A stretch of 64,000 bases of DNA from NCBI RefSeq assembly GCF_036014215.1, contig NZ_CP107921.1, positions 5,339,501 to 5,403,500 on the forward strand, read 5' to 3'. Numbering within the stretch: position 1 is the first letter of the stretch; each line of letters starts with the position of its first letter. Origin of the DNA: Streptomyces sp. NBC_00440 (GTDB lineage Bacteria; Actinomycetota; Actinomycetes; Streptomycetales; Streptomycetaceae). Both the position numbers and the translations under genes were made by a program. The notes beneath the pieces are model-generated. The model did not search any database and was not told where the DNA came from. It worked only from the letters and a program-made list of their open reading frames with translations. Positions 56,060 to 64,000 of this stretch are shown piece by piece.

Positions 56060-57177
56060 GTGGCGCTCACCAGCTCCCGGCACAGGTCGTTGGTGGGGCC
56101 CATGTGGGCGACCGCGCGGGCATCGGCCATCAGCCGGTTGATGCCGTTGGTGACCACGTACCCCGCGGAACCCAGCAGGCGCGCCACCTCGACGCCCACC
56201 TGCTCGGCGGTCTCCGAGGCGAACAGCTTGCTGTGGAGGGTGGCCAGGCCCGGATCGGCCGCGTCCCGCCGTCCGGACCGGTCGATGACGGCGCGCGTCG
56301 CCTCGATCCGGGTGGCCAGGTCGACGAGCCGGAAGCGGGTGACCGCGTCGGGTGGTTGCGAACGGCGGTGTACCTGTTCGACCGCGAGGTCCAGCAGCGC
56401 CGACGCGATGCCGAGGGAGACCGCGCCCAGCGTCGCCCCGGTCCGGCGGACCCCGGCGATGAGGCGGGTGGCCTCACCGACCGGGCCGAGCCGGTCCTCG
56501 TCGCCGACGACGCAGTCATGCAGTGACACGAACCCGGTCGCCGAGCCGCGCATACCGATCAGGTCGAGGCTCTGGTCGGGGCGCACCCCTTCGATGCCGG
56601 CCGGTACGAGGAAGAACGTCTGGCCGGCCGAGCCGTAGCCGCCGCTCGGCTCGGCCACGCTGTCGGAGGTCCGCGCGAGGATGAGGTAGAGCCCTGCCAC
56701 GCCGGCGCTGGTGGTGAAGGACTTGGCGCCGTTGAGCCGCCAGCGGCCGTCCGGCAGCCGGACCGCGGTGGTGTTCAGGCGCTTCTTGGCCGCGCCCGCG
56801 CCGGGTTCGCTCCACCCGGACGCGGCGAGCAGATCGCCTTTGGCCAGTGCGGGCAGCAACCGGGCCTGCTGTGCCGCGTCGCCCCATTCGGCGATGCGCG
56901 CGCTGACGGCGTAGTGCTGGAACAGCATGATCGCGGCGGACGGGTTGACCCGGGCCACCTGGGCGACGACGTGATTGGTCAGCGTGGCGTCCCCGCCGGC
57001 CCCGCCGTACGCGGAGGGGACGGCGATGCCGAGCAGGCCGGTCTGGTCCAGCTCGGCCAGGAGCGTCTCGTCGGGCCTGCCGTTGGACGCGCTGCGTGTC
57101 GCCGACGCGTCGAGGCGCTCGACGAGAGCGGCCGGCAGCGCGCCTTCGGGGTCGATCACCTGTAGAGCGACAGACAT
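56047..57177 (-). CDS. Acyl-CoA dehydrogenase-like flavoprotein
   Basis: 376 residues with the three-domain acyl-CoA dehydrogenase fold: helical N-domain, beta domain (WSEPGAGAAKKRLNTTAVRL, SFTTSAGVAGLYLI) and C-terminal helices (RTGATLGAVSLGIASALLDLA). The C-terminal catalytic segment, normally Y-E-G-T-x-E-I, reads MGPTNDLCRE, so the usual glutamate base is at best replaced by aspartate. The protein may act on a carrier-bound or free acid, or as a flavin oxygenase. GGAG in AAGGAGATC precedes the ATG at 57177. It overlaps PrpF by 22 nt and the amidohydrolase by 13 nt. Confidence 0.85.
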   Translation of the reverse strand: MSVALQVIDPEGALPAALVERLDASATRSASNGRPDETLLAELDQTGLLGIAVPSAYGGAGGDATLTNHVVAQVARVNPSAAIMLFQHYAVSARIAEWGDAAQQARLLPALAKGDLLAASGWSEPGAGAAKKRLNTTAVRLPDGRWRLNGAKSFTTSAGVAGLYLILARTSDSVAEPSGGYGSAGQTFFLVPAGIEGVRPDQSLDLIGMRGSATGFVSLHDCVVGDEDRLGPVGEATRLIAGVRRTGATLGAVSLGIASALLDLAVEQVHRRSQPPDAVTRFRLVDLATRIEATRAVIDRSGRRDAADPGLATLHSKLFASETAEQVGVEVARLLGSAGYVVTNGINRLMADARAVAHMGPTNDLCRELVSATWLG

Positions 57178-58202
57178 GCGGTGATCTCCTTCGACTGGAG
57201 GCCGGCGAGGGGCTCGATCGGAAACGAACCGAGAGTGGTGGTGCGCTTGCCGCGGACCGTGATCCAGGTGAGTTCCGGCTCGTCGGCGCCGTCGCGCACC
57301 GTGGAGGTGACGCGCGAGCTTCCACCGGAGGTGACGATGTCGACCGCGCCGTCGGGCACGCCTGCCTGCTGCGCGGCGACCCAGGGCACGGTGCCCTCGA
57401 TCCGGACGGCCGCGGCGAGACAGGCGGCCCCGGTCAGCGCGATGGTCGGGTGCCAGGTGGGCACCGAGATCGCGCGGACGGCGAGCCGGCCGCTCTCCGC
57501 GGCCATGACCACGGCCACCTTGGGGAAGGCGCCGTCGGCGGGCCAGCCGAGCAGAGCGGCGGTCGCCCGCCTGATCCGCACCAGCCGGTCGAACATCCCC
57601 TGGTCATCGGCGAACAGGTCCTCCGTGCGGGACAGCCCCAGGGTGGAGGCCGCGACGAAGGCGTACGGATTGCCCATGGACACCAGCGAGACCGGTATCG
57701 GCCTGCCGTCCACCTCGACCGTCGTGGTGGCCGCGCCGGCCAGCAGCAGTTCGCTGAGCGGTTTCGGCGCCGGCTGGACGAAGTGGATGTCGAACAGCGC
57801 AGAATCCCGGCCGGCCTCGGTGATCTCGCACACGATGTGGTCGCCGTTGTTGCGGACCATGACGCGCACCCGCAGACCCGGGCTCAGCCGCGGCAGCGAC
57901 CCCGACTCGGCACCGGCGACGATGGACGCGAGGATGGAGTGCCCGCACGAGCCGCGCAGGTCGAACGCGCCCGGCCCCGCCGGCAGCGCCTGTACGAACC
58001 GGTAGTCCAGGTCGAACAGCGGGTGCTCGGCGGGCTCGACCAGCGCGAACTTCAGGATGTGCCCGGCGCCGATGTCGTCGAGCCACTTCCGGGCCACGGC
58101 GAGTCGGTCGAGCAGCGCGTCGTCGGTGCGCGGCAGACGGCGCGCGTCGAGGACGAGGGTGGGGCACGGGCTCCCGTGCGCGTAGACGACGTGCCCGATC
58201 AT
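57156..58202 (-). CDS. PrpF-like (diaminopimelate-epimerase fold) isomerase
   Basis: 348 residues of the PrpF/GalD family, which move double bonds in aconitate-type tricarboxylates or oxalomesaconate. The two halves of the fold are evident: C86 in RGSCGHSI and C261 in TGAACLAAA, with PVSLVSMGNPYAFV in between. Its ATG overlaps the amidotransferase stop (ATGA). In this operon it suggests that the pathway substrate is an unsaturated di- or tricarboxylate. Family assignment is firm; the substrate is inference. Confidence 0.85.
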   Translation of the reverse strand: MIGHVVYAHGSPCPTLVLDARRLPRTDDALLDRLAVARKWLDDIGAGHILKFALVEPAEHPLFDLDYRFVQALPAGPGAFDLRGSCGHSILASIVAGAESGSLPRLSPGLRVRVMVRNNGDHIVCEITEAGRDSALFDIHFVQPAPKPLSELLLAGAATTTVEVDGRPIPVSLVSMGNPYAFVAASTLGLSRTEDLFADDQGMFDRLVRIRRATAALLGWPADGAFPKVAVVMAAESGRLAVRAISVPTWHPTIALTGAACLAAAVRIEGTVPWVAAQQAGVPDGAVDIVTSGGSSRVTSTVRDGADEPELTWITVRGKRTTTLGSFPIEPLAGLQSKEITACLSLYR

Positions 58203-60007
58203 GACGCCACGACCTTGGGTTCCCGGGGCGGTGAGACGGGCGGCGCGACGTTGAACTGCTCGCGCCAGATCTCGTGGACCAGCAGGGCCCACAGGGCGAC
58301 GGCGGTGGTGTTGCCCGGTCGGGCGGCCTGGTCCGCGAAGAGCCGGTCCACCGCGCGGGGGTCGAGTTGGCCGGCCTGCCGTAATCGGTCGGTGGCCAGC
58401 AGATCCCTGGCGTAGTCCCAGAGCCGCAGGCCGGGCGTCAGCATGGCCGCGACCGGCAGGGTGAACGGCTGCTTCTCGCGGGCCATTACGGCATCGGGGA
58501 GGAGGCCGCGCGCGGCGGCGTACAGGGCGCGCTTGACCGCCCCGCCGTGGATACGGTCCCGGTCGGGCAGCCGCACCGCGTGCCGGACGACGCTCTGCTG
58601 GCAGAACGGCAGCCGGACCTCGACGGCGCTGGCCATGCTGAGGTGGTCGACCCGCCGGAGGTGGTACGCAGGGAGCCGGTAGCCGATCTCGAACGCGGTG
58701 ATCCGGTCGAGTACGGTGCCGGGCCCGGACCGCAGCGCGTCGGTCGCCGGCTCGGGCAGCGCGGGCGCGGAGCCGACAGCGGCGGCGTAGTCCGCGGTGT
58801 AGAGCCGCTTGCGCTGCGCGGCGGGCAGGACGGCCAACTCGTCGAGATACGCCTCGTACCAGTCCTTGCCCATCTCGGCGGCCTCCGCCGCAGCCCGCAT
58901 ACGCCGGTACCCGCCGAACACCTCGTCCGCGCCGTCTCCGGTCAGCGCCACGGTGAAACCGGCCTCCCGCACCGCGGCGAACAGGGCGTAGCTGCTCACC
59001 GTGATCGGATCGGCGTTGGGCTGGCCCAGGTGCCACACGACGCGCGGCAGCAGCTCGGGCAACTCATCGGGATCCAGCTCGACCTGGTGGTACCGGGTCC
59101 CTGCGTGGTCGGATACCTGGCGCGCGAAGTGCCGCTCGTCGTCGGGCCATGAGCCGGTGTAGGCCATGTTGAACGTGTGCAGCCCCGGCGCCTTGCCGGT
59201 GGCGAGGGTGGTCACCAGGCTGGAGTCCAGGCCCCCGGAGGTGATCGACGCGACCGGCACGTCCGCCTCCAGCAGCCCGTCGACCTCCCGGTGCAGGAGC
59301 GCGCGCAGGTCGCCGGGCCGGTGGCCGGCCTCAGGACCGGGCGACGGGCGGCGGTGGACGCGCAGCCCTCCCGCGCGGTCGAAGACCGCCGTGACGGCAG
59401 GCGGCAGCACCGCGACATCCCGGAACATCGTCTGTTCGCCGAACGGCGTCCTGGTCGCGAGGTAGGAATCGAGGCCCGGCGTCCAGATGCTGGTGGACAC
59501 GTGCGGGAACGCGAGGAGTGCCGGGATCTCGGACGAGAAGTACAGCGCGCTCCGGCGCTCGTCCCAGTGGTAGAAGAGGGGCTTCATGCCCAGGTGGTCG
59601 GTGGCCAGCACCAGCCGCGGTTCGGCGCGCAGGTCCAGGACGGCGATGGCGTACATGCCGTCGATGTGGTCGACGAACGCGTCCCCGTACCGCTCGTAGA
59701 GCGCCGGAAGGACCGAACCGTCGCAGTGGTCGGTGAACCGGTGGCCGAACGCGCCCAGCCGGCTGCGCAGTTCGGCGTGGTTGTAGATCTCGCCGTTGAG
59801 GACGACGTGGACGGCCCCGGACGCGGAGCGGTAGGGCTGGCGTCCGCCGGCGGGATCCATGACGGCGAGCCGGTTGCTGCCCAGCGCCCAGGTGGGGCCG
59901 GTCGAGCAGCCCTGCGAGTCGGGGCCGCCGTGACGTTGCAGCTCGCTGACTCGGGCCAGGTCGTCCGACGGCACAACTGAGTTGAAAGAGCCGTAGATAC
60001 GGCACAT
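58199..60007 (-). CDS. AsnB-type glutamine-dependent amidotransferase
   Basis: 602 residues. The N-terminal glutaminase has the nucleophile C2 (MCRIYGSF) and RLAVMDPAGGRQPY, LNGEIYNHAELR. The synthetase domain has the ATP-pyrophosphatase loop SGGLDSS (about 255-261) and GDGADEVFGGYRR. It activates a carboxylate as the adenylate and amidates it with ammonia from glutamine. Location in an accessory operon, rather than as housekeeping asnB, points to amidating a pathway intermediate. It is the first gene of the six-gene operon with a strong AGGAGG. Codon 542 is TTA (58382-58384), so synthesis depends on bldA. Confidence 0.92.
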   Translation of the reverse strand: MCRIYGSFNSVVPSDDLARVSELQRHGGPDSQGCSTGPTWALGSNRLAVMDPAGGRQPYRSASGAVHVVLNGEIYNHAELRSRLGAFGHRFTDHCDGSVLPALYERYGDAFVDHIDGMYAIAVLDLRAEPRLVLATDHLGMKPLFYHWDERRSALYFSSEIPALLAFPHVSTSIWTPGLDSYLATRTPFGEQTMFRDVAVLPPAVTAVFDRAGGLRVHRRPSPGPEAGHRPGDLRALLHREVDGLLEADVPVASITSGGLDSSLVTTLATGKAPGLHTFNMAYTGSWPDDERHFARQVSDHAGTRYHQVELDPDELPELLPRVVWHLGQPNADPITVSSYALFAAVREAGFTVALTGDGADEVFGGYRRMRAAAEAAEMGKDWYEAYLDELAVLPAAQRKRLYTADYAAAVGSAPALPEPATDALRSGPGTVLDRITAFEIGYRLPAYHLRRVDHLSMASAVEVRLPFCQQSVVRHAVRLPDRDRIHGGAVKRALYAAARGLLPDAVMAREKQPFTLPVAAMLTPGLRLWDYARDLLATDRLRQAGQLDPRAVDRLFADQAARPGNTTAVALWALLVHEIWREQFNVAPPVSPPREPKVVAS

Positions 60008-60392
60008 TCCGCTACCTCCTGTCCGGTAGGCACGGTGGCCATCGAACCGGGCGTGGCGCCGCGGTGTCGTGAGTCATCTGGCCCGGGCGGCGTGGGAACT
60101 CCGGGCCCGCCATGAATCCCATAGGACCCGGGAGGGGTCGGGATATCTGACTCATGGCGATAGGACAACTCACCTGGCAGCGTGCTGGGAAGGTCGGTGA
60201 CGATCAGGCCGCTCGTCGCCCACTGGCACCGGCGTGCGCCGGCGCATCCGGCTCCCGCGGAGGGAGCGCACCGGGCGAACCGACAGCGGAGGTAAGGAGA
60301 TTCAGCAGGCGCAGCACCGCTCACCGAGTCAGGAAGTCCGCAGGACCAGCTGCATCAGCAGCGCCGGTCGCTTCGAGCAGGAAGGCCTCAAT
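60008..60392. other. Divergent promoter region between the amidotransferase operon and the StrR-like gene
   Basis: 385 nt without a convincing gene. Two TGASTCA heptamers (about 60069-60075 and 60148-60154) and several GGGCCCG-type inversions could be binding sites. I did not find a good match to the StrR consensus GTTCGACTG-N11-CAGTCGAAC. Confidence 0.45.
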
Positions 60393-61409
60393 GTGAACGC
60401 TCAGCCCGTTGTCGGCGCGGTCGAGAAGAGTGATGGTGGAGAGTCCGTGCCCTCGGCGGCCCTGACCCGGCTGCCGCTCACCGACATCTTGCAGCCTGAT
60501 TCCCCTCGCCTGTCCGGACTCAACGACGAGCATGCCCGTCTGCTGGCGAACTCCGATGCCGCGCTGCCGCCCATCCTCGTCAACCGCTGCACGATGCGCG
60601 TCGTCGACGGCGCCCATCGCCTCCTGGCGGCGAAACTGCGTGGCCAGGAGTCCATCGACGTCGACTTCTGCGAATGCGACAACGACGAGGCGTTCGTACT
60701 CGCCGTCGAGAAGAACGCGACGCACGGGCTGCCGCTGTCGCGGGCCGAACGGACGGCGGCCACCGAGCGGATCCTCGGCGCCTACCCGGAGTGGTCCGAC
60801 CGTGCGGTCGCCGCGGTCGTGGGGCTCTCGCACAAGACGGTGGGGTCGATCCGCCGGCGTTTCAGCAAGGACTCCGAGCCGGTCACCCATCGCCGCGGCA
60901 GGGACGGCAGACTGCGGCCGGTCAACGGTGCCGCGGCCCGGGCCAGAGTGAGCAGCCTGCTCGCCGACCGGCAGGGCGCTTCGCTGCGCGAAATCGCGAG
61001 GGAGGCCGGGGTCAGCCCGGACACCGTGCGGAACGTGCGGGACGACTCGCGCCGTGCCGAGACCCTGACGGCGCCCGAACCCCGGAGCGTGCCGGGCGCG
61101 GACCACGAGCGGCAGGAGGCGCCCAAGCGGACCAGCGCCTGCGTACGGATCCAGCCGTCCGGTCCGGCGGACCGGTCCATGCTGGTGCGCAGCCTGCGCA
61201 GCGATCCCTCACTGCGGTTCTCCGAATCGGGGCGCATCCTGCTGCGCCTGCTGGACCTGTACGCACTGGACCCGGACGACTGGGCCCGGATCAGCGGGGA
61301 TCTGCCCGCCCACCGGGCTTCCGACATCGCGCAGTTGGCCCGGGAGTGCGGCCGGATATGGCAGAACTTCGCGGCCGCGGTGGAGCAGCGGCAGGCGGTG
61401 GAGGCGTAG
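60393..61409 (+). CDS. StrR/NovG-type (ParB-like) pathway-specific activator
   Basis: 338 residues. A ParB N-terminal-like domain (about 25-95; LPLTDILQPDSPRLSGLNDEHARLL, PPILVNRCTMRVVDGAHRLLAA) is followed by helix-turn-helix DNA binding (about 115-150; EWSDRAVAAVVGLSHKTVGSIRRRF) and a second HTH (ASLREIAREAGVSPDTVRNVRDD). This is the architecture of StrR, NovG and Bbr, activators of antibiotic clusters. It is divergent from the six-gene operon, so it likely activates it. GTG 60393 follows GGAAGG. No TTA codon was seen. Confidence 0.9.
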   Translation: MNAQPVVGAVEKSDGGESVPSAALTRLPLTDILQPDSPRLSGLNDEHARLLANSDAALPPILVNRCTMRVVDGAHRLLAAKLRGQESIDVDFCECDNDEAFVLAVEKNATHGLPLSRAERTAATERILGAYPEWSDRAVAAVVGLSHKTVGSIRRRFSKDSEPVTHRRGRDGRLRPVNGAAARARVSSLLADRQGASLREIAREAGVSPDTVRNVRDDSRRAETLTAPEPRSVPGADHERQEAPKRTSACVRIQPSGPADRSMLVRSLRSDPSLRFSESGRILLRLLDLYALDPDDWARISGDLPAHRASDIAQLARECGRIWQNFAAAVEQRQAVEA

Positions 61410-61556
61410 GGACCGGGGCCCTTCGGGTGAATCAGGGCCGGGGTCCGGCACATACATCTTGGCGGGGCGGACCGTCCGCGACGCCGACAGGTGCGGCGGT
61501 CGGCAATGGCGCCGGCCGCCGCGAGGACAGCGGGACCGAACAGAGAGGAAGCAGCA

Positions 61557-61742
61557 ATGCCCCTGGTACAAGTGAACTGGTGGAAGGGCGTCGGAGCGGC
61601 CGAACGCCGTCAGCTCGTCGAAGAGGTCACGGAATCGGTCGCGCGGATCGCGAAGTGTCCCGAGGTCGCCGTCACCGTGATCATCAACGATGTCGAGACG
61701 GACCATTGGGGCCGCGGCGGAACGCTGGCCTCCGACCTCTGA
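61557..61742 (+). CDS. 4-oxalocrotonate tautomerase-family enzyme
   Basis: 61 residues, the monomer length of the 4-OT family. After Met removal the catalytic Pro1 is exposed (MPLVQVNWWKG), and the SVARIAKCPEVAVTVIINDV hexamer-forming core is present. Such enzymes interconvert enols and ketones of unsaturated acids, or in natural-product clusters isomerise pathway intermediates. GAGAGGAAGCAGCA precedes the ATG. It lies 147 nt after the activator gene in the same direction. Confidence 0.88.
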   Translation: MPLVQVNWWKGVGAAERRQLVEEVTESVARIAKCPEVAVTVIINDVETDHWGRGGTLASDL

Positions 61743-61998
61743 TCGAGCGGCCGGGCCGCCCCCCCGGTCCGGCCGTTCCGCCCCCGTTTCCCGGCAGTCA
61801 CCGATGGGCTGGGAAGATTCCCCAGTCGGACAGCCGGGCTTTTCTTCAGCCCTTCTGTCCTGACGGCCGTCAACTGCGCCATACATAAATGGAACTGGCT
61901 GTTGGCCACTGTTCCGACGGCTCTTTCGACATGCCGTCTTCCGGCGGGCCGGGATGAATTCCCCTGTCCGGCCGGGAGATATCCCCACCCCGCGACAT

Positions 61999-62042
61999 GT
62001 TCCTGGCCCGGTCTCCGTTCGTGTGGAGACCGGGCCAGGAAC
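61999..62042. terminator. 18-bp perfect hairpin terminator
   Basis: GTTCCTGGCCCGGTCTCC (61999-62016) pairs with GGAGACCGGGCCAGGAAC (62025-62042). It ends the convergent tautomerase and methyltransferase transcripts. The rest of the 61743-61998 gap shows no gene. Confidence 0.88.
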
Positions 62043-62049
62043 TGTCATA

Positions 62050-63096
62050 TCACCGGGGTTTGCGGCCCGACTGGACGTTGAGGCCGCCGCCGGCGGCCAG
62101 CCGTACCGTCTTGGCGGGCCGGAGGCCGGCGGCGCGCTGCCAGGAGGCCATCTGCGAAGGCGACCAGGTGCCGGACTCGCTGGCCAGCGCGAAGTAGAAG
62201 TCCCGCAGCGCGGCCAGCTGCTGGGTCTTTCCCCCGCCGCTGGCGGCGGGGAACTCGGCGATCGTGTAGACCCCGTTGGGTCGCAGCGCCCGGGCCACCT
62301 TGGCGGCGAGTTCGCGGTTCTGTTCGTCGCTGAAGTGGTGCGCCACACCGATGATCACCACCGCGTCGTAGCACTCCTCGCCGAAATCGTCGGTCAGTGC
62401 GTTCCCGGCACGGTGCCGTACCCGGTCGCCCATCCCCTCCTCGGCCAGCAGCGGCGCGGCGTGCCGCACCGCGTCGGGCAGGTCGAGGACGACGGCGCTC
62501 AGCGACGGGTGGCGGCGGCACAGCGCGACCGAGTAGGCCCCGTGCGAACCGCCGATGTCGAGCATGTCGGTGGCCCCTTCGGGGACCGGAATGGCCTTGG
62601 CCACCAGATCGGTCTGACCTGTCGTCAGGCACTTCATGCCGCGCTGGTAGGAGTCCCACACGTCATCGCTCATACCTGTATGGAAGTCCAGCGGCTTCCC
62701 GCTGCGCAGGTACTCGTCGGCCCGCTGCATCAGCCCCAGCTCGTAGAACTGCAGCAGCAGCTTGTCGTTCACCGCGTGCGGGCTCGTGGTGACCAGCCAT
62801 TTGCGGGACAGCGGGCTCAGCTCGTACTGATCGCCCCTGGCGCGCAGATATCCCGATGCCGCCAGCGCGGGCAGTAGTTTCGCGGTGCTGTCGGGGTGGG
62901 TGCCGCAGCCGGCCGCGATCTTTTCGGCGGTGGCGGGGCCGTCGGCCAGTGCGTCGAACAGGCCGACCTTGACGGCCGCCATGATGACGTGGACGTACGT
63001 GCCCGCTACCTGGGTGTCGAGGACGGGCCGCGCGATCAAATTGAACTTGACCAGCAGCCATTCAAGTGGATTGCTTGCCATTAAGCCGAATCGCAT
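62050..63096 (-). CDS. O-methyltransferase (acetylserotonin/Dimerisation-domain family)
   Basis: 348 residues. An N-terminal helical dimerisation domain (about 25-115) is followed by a Rossmann domain with motif I MLDIGGSHGAYSVALC, VVLDLPDAV and the catalytic histidine region GVAHHFSDEQN. This is the plant-type/DnrK-like small-molecule O-methyltransferase family. The ATG at 63096 has no ribosome binding site but follows a TATGCT box by 6 nt. That start includes TTA at codon 5 (63082-63084); starting instead at the ATG at 63081 would exclude it. Probably tailors the product of the adjacent pathway. Confidence 0.88.
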   Translation of the reverse strand: MRFGLMASNPLEWLLVKFNLIARPVLDTQVAGTYVHVIMAAVKVGLFDALADGPATAEKIAAGCGTHPDSTAKLLPALAASGYLRARGDQYELSPLSRKWLVTTSPHAVNDKLLLQFYELGLMQRADEYLRSGKPLDFHTGMSDDVWDSYQRGMKCLTTGQTDLVAKAIPVPEGATDMLDIGGSHGAYSVALCRRHPSLSAVVLDLPDAVRHAAPLLAEEGMGDRVRHRAGNALTDDFGEECYDAVVIIGVAHHFSDEQNRELAAKVARALRPNGVYTIAEFPAASGGGKTQQLAALRDFYFALASESGTWSPSQMASWQRAAGLRPAKTVRLAAGGGLNVQSGRKPR

Positions 63097-63102
63097 GGTC
63101 CG

Positions 63103-63108
63103 AGCATA
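63103..63108 (-). promoter_or_regulatory. -10 box (TATGCT) of the O-methyltransferase gene
   Basis: TATGCT ends 6 nt before the ATG at 63096, the geometry of a leaderless promoter. Confidence 0.5.
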
Positions 63109-63227
63109 ACGTGGGGTGCCCTGCCGGGTAACTCATGGAGTCGGTGAATTGCCGTTCTGTGCGCGGTTGTTCGCGCTATCCCTTTCATTTCCGCCACGTA
63201 TTTCCGCGTGACAGGGGGAGATCCCCC

Positions 63228-64000
63228 CTATTCGGTCACCGGGCTGTGCAATGCCAGCCAGAGGACGGTGCACGCGCCGAGCGCGCCGAAGGCGGCGATG
63301 ACGAGCCCCGGACGGGCGTGGGATCCCAGCGCCCCGGACACCGCGATGACCACCCCCTGGACCGTCATCAGCCCACTCGTCTGGACGGTGAACAGCCGTC
63401 CGCGCAGGGCCGGTTCGCTCTCTCTGAGGATCAGTGGGTCGATGCCCTGGTTGCAGGCGAACCCGGCGCCGGAGAGCAGCAGAAGGGCTCCGGCGAGGGG
63501 GAGGGCCGGGGCGAACACAAAGACGAGCAAGGGGAGTTGGGAGAGCAGTACGAGAGGCAGGACGAGACGGCCGCGGGTCTCGGGGCGCAGCCGGGCGACG
63601 AGCAGTTCGCCGAGTACCGTGCCGACCGCGTAGCCGGTGAAGAGGACGCCTGCCGTGCTGACCGGTGCGTGTGCCTGGGCGGTGTAGGCGACGGCGAGCC
63701 CGTCGCCCACCGCGGAGAATCCGGGGACGGCCCAGGTCAGCAGGATGAGGCGGCGCAGTGGTGGGTTGCCGCACAGGTGGCGCAGCCCGTCGGCTGAGGC
63801 GCGGACGACGGTACGGAGGGTGCGTTCGCCGTCGGGGTCGGCGGCCGGGGTGGCCCGGGTGCCCCAGCCGATGAGCGCGGCGGACAGCAGGAAGCTGGCC
63901 GCGTCGCTTGCCAGCAGCCACAGCGGGCCGACGGCGGCGACCAGGACGCTGCCGAGGGCGAAGCCGGAGACCACGGCGGTCTGGCTGATGGTGCGCAGCA
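63228..64000 (-). CDS. MFS transporter, C-terminal part (5' end beyond window)
   Basis: About 257 visible residues, continuing past the right edge; the stop is at 63228. At least seven hydrophobic segments are visible. LRTISQTAVVSGFALGSVLVAAVG and the helices that follow belong to the MFS_3/enterobactin-exporter-like group of drug efflux proteins. It could export the cluster product. The start and regulation are outside the window. Confidence 0.85.
   Translation of the reverse strand, partial: LRTISQTAVVSGFALGSVLVAAVGPLWLLASDAASFLLSAALIGWGTRATPAADPDGERTLRTVVRASADGLRHLCGNPPLRRLILLTWAVPGFSAVGDGLAVAYTAQAHAPVSTAGVLFTGYAVGTVLGELLVARLRPETRGRLVLPLVLLSQLPLLVFVFAPALPLAGALLLLSGAGFACNQGIDPLILRESEPALRGRLFTVQTSGLMTVQGVVIAVSGALGSHARPGLVIAAFGALGACTVLWLALHSPVTE

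Noticed and set aside
58199..60007. Beta-lactam or carbapenam synthetase
   Set aside because: Those AsnB relatives usually lose the N-terminal Cys nucleophile and sit with carboxyethylarginine-synthase-type or CarB/CarC-type partners. C2 is intact here and such partners are absent.
60008..60392. StrR consensus operator in the divergent promoter region
   Set aside because: No pair of GTTCGAC-type half-sites with the right spacing was found. TGASTCA heptamers are present but do not match.

Overview
The window is high-GC actinobacterial chromosome, almost certainly Streptomyces. Coding capacity is dense, third codon positions are strongly GC-biased, GTG starts are common, and the gene content (oxyR-ahpC-ahpD, PIN-PhoH, WhiB-like protein, class I and class II fumarases, glpX, xseAB, ispH, ppgK, ychF) is a typical Streptomyces core set. 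I saw no tRNA, rRNA, CRISPR array or insertion sequence.

Layout. 1-9.9 kb: a beta-helix/double AAA+ protein (cut by the window edge), a cytochrome P450, a VOC protein, a STAS protein, the remnant of a GntR/FCD regulator that ends exactly at the start codon of leuA, a methyltransferase and a prepilin peptidase. 10-18.9 kb: an aldo/keto reductase, a short cis-prenyltransferase, PIN-PhoH, a secreted SLT transglycosylase, an AI-2E-family membrane protein, and the peroxide-defence set ahpD, ahpC and divergent oxyR. 18.9-25.5 kb: a five-gene operon holding two paralogous ATPase/FtsX-type permease pairs with a PadR regulator between them. 25.7-39.9 kb: a class A penicillin-binding protein, catalase, a GAF-PP2C-ATPase phosphatase, a FomD-like DUF402 protein, both fumarases, DUF1707, WhiB-like, glpX, DUF4245 and a nitroreductase. 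40-47.7 kb: xseB/xseA, an APC permease, ispH, ppgK, DUF6542, ychF and an MmcQ/YjbR protein.

From about 47.7 kb to the right edge the content becomes accessory and looks like part of a specialised-metabolite locus. One operon carries an exporter (preceded by a 35-codon leader ORF), an ArsR-rhodanese regulator, an FAD monooxygenase and an O-methyltransferase. Next come an orphan LuxR-type regulator with a degenerate receiver and a tightly overlapping six-gene operon: AsnB-type amidotransferase, PrpF-like isomerase, acyl-CoA-dehydrogenase-like flavoprotein, dihydroorotase/allantoinase-like amidohydrolase, FAD hydroxylase and methyltransferase. A divergent StrR/NovG-type (ParB-like) activator, a 61-residue 4-oxalocrotonate tautomerase, another methyltransferase and a partial MFS exporter follow. 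There is no PKS or NRPS gene in view. The enzyme set suggests amidation, isomerisation and ring closure of a small polycarboxylate into a cyclic imide or pyridine-dione, followed by hydroxylation and methylation. I do not recognise this combination as a known pathway. Four of the five TTA (bldA-dependent) codons I found lie in this accessory part.

Regulation visible in the sequence includes several apparently leaderless promoters (a TANNNT box 6-7 nt before the start codon), an OxyR-type dyad between oxyR and ahpC, 13-nt tandem repeats over the promoter of the ABC operon, and many long GC-rich hairpin terminators between convergent genes.
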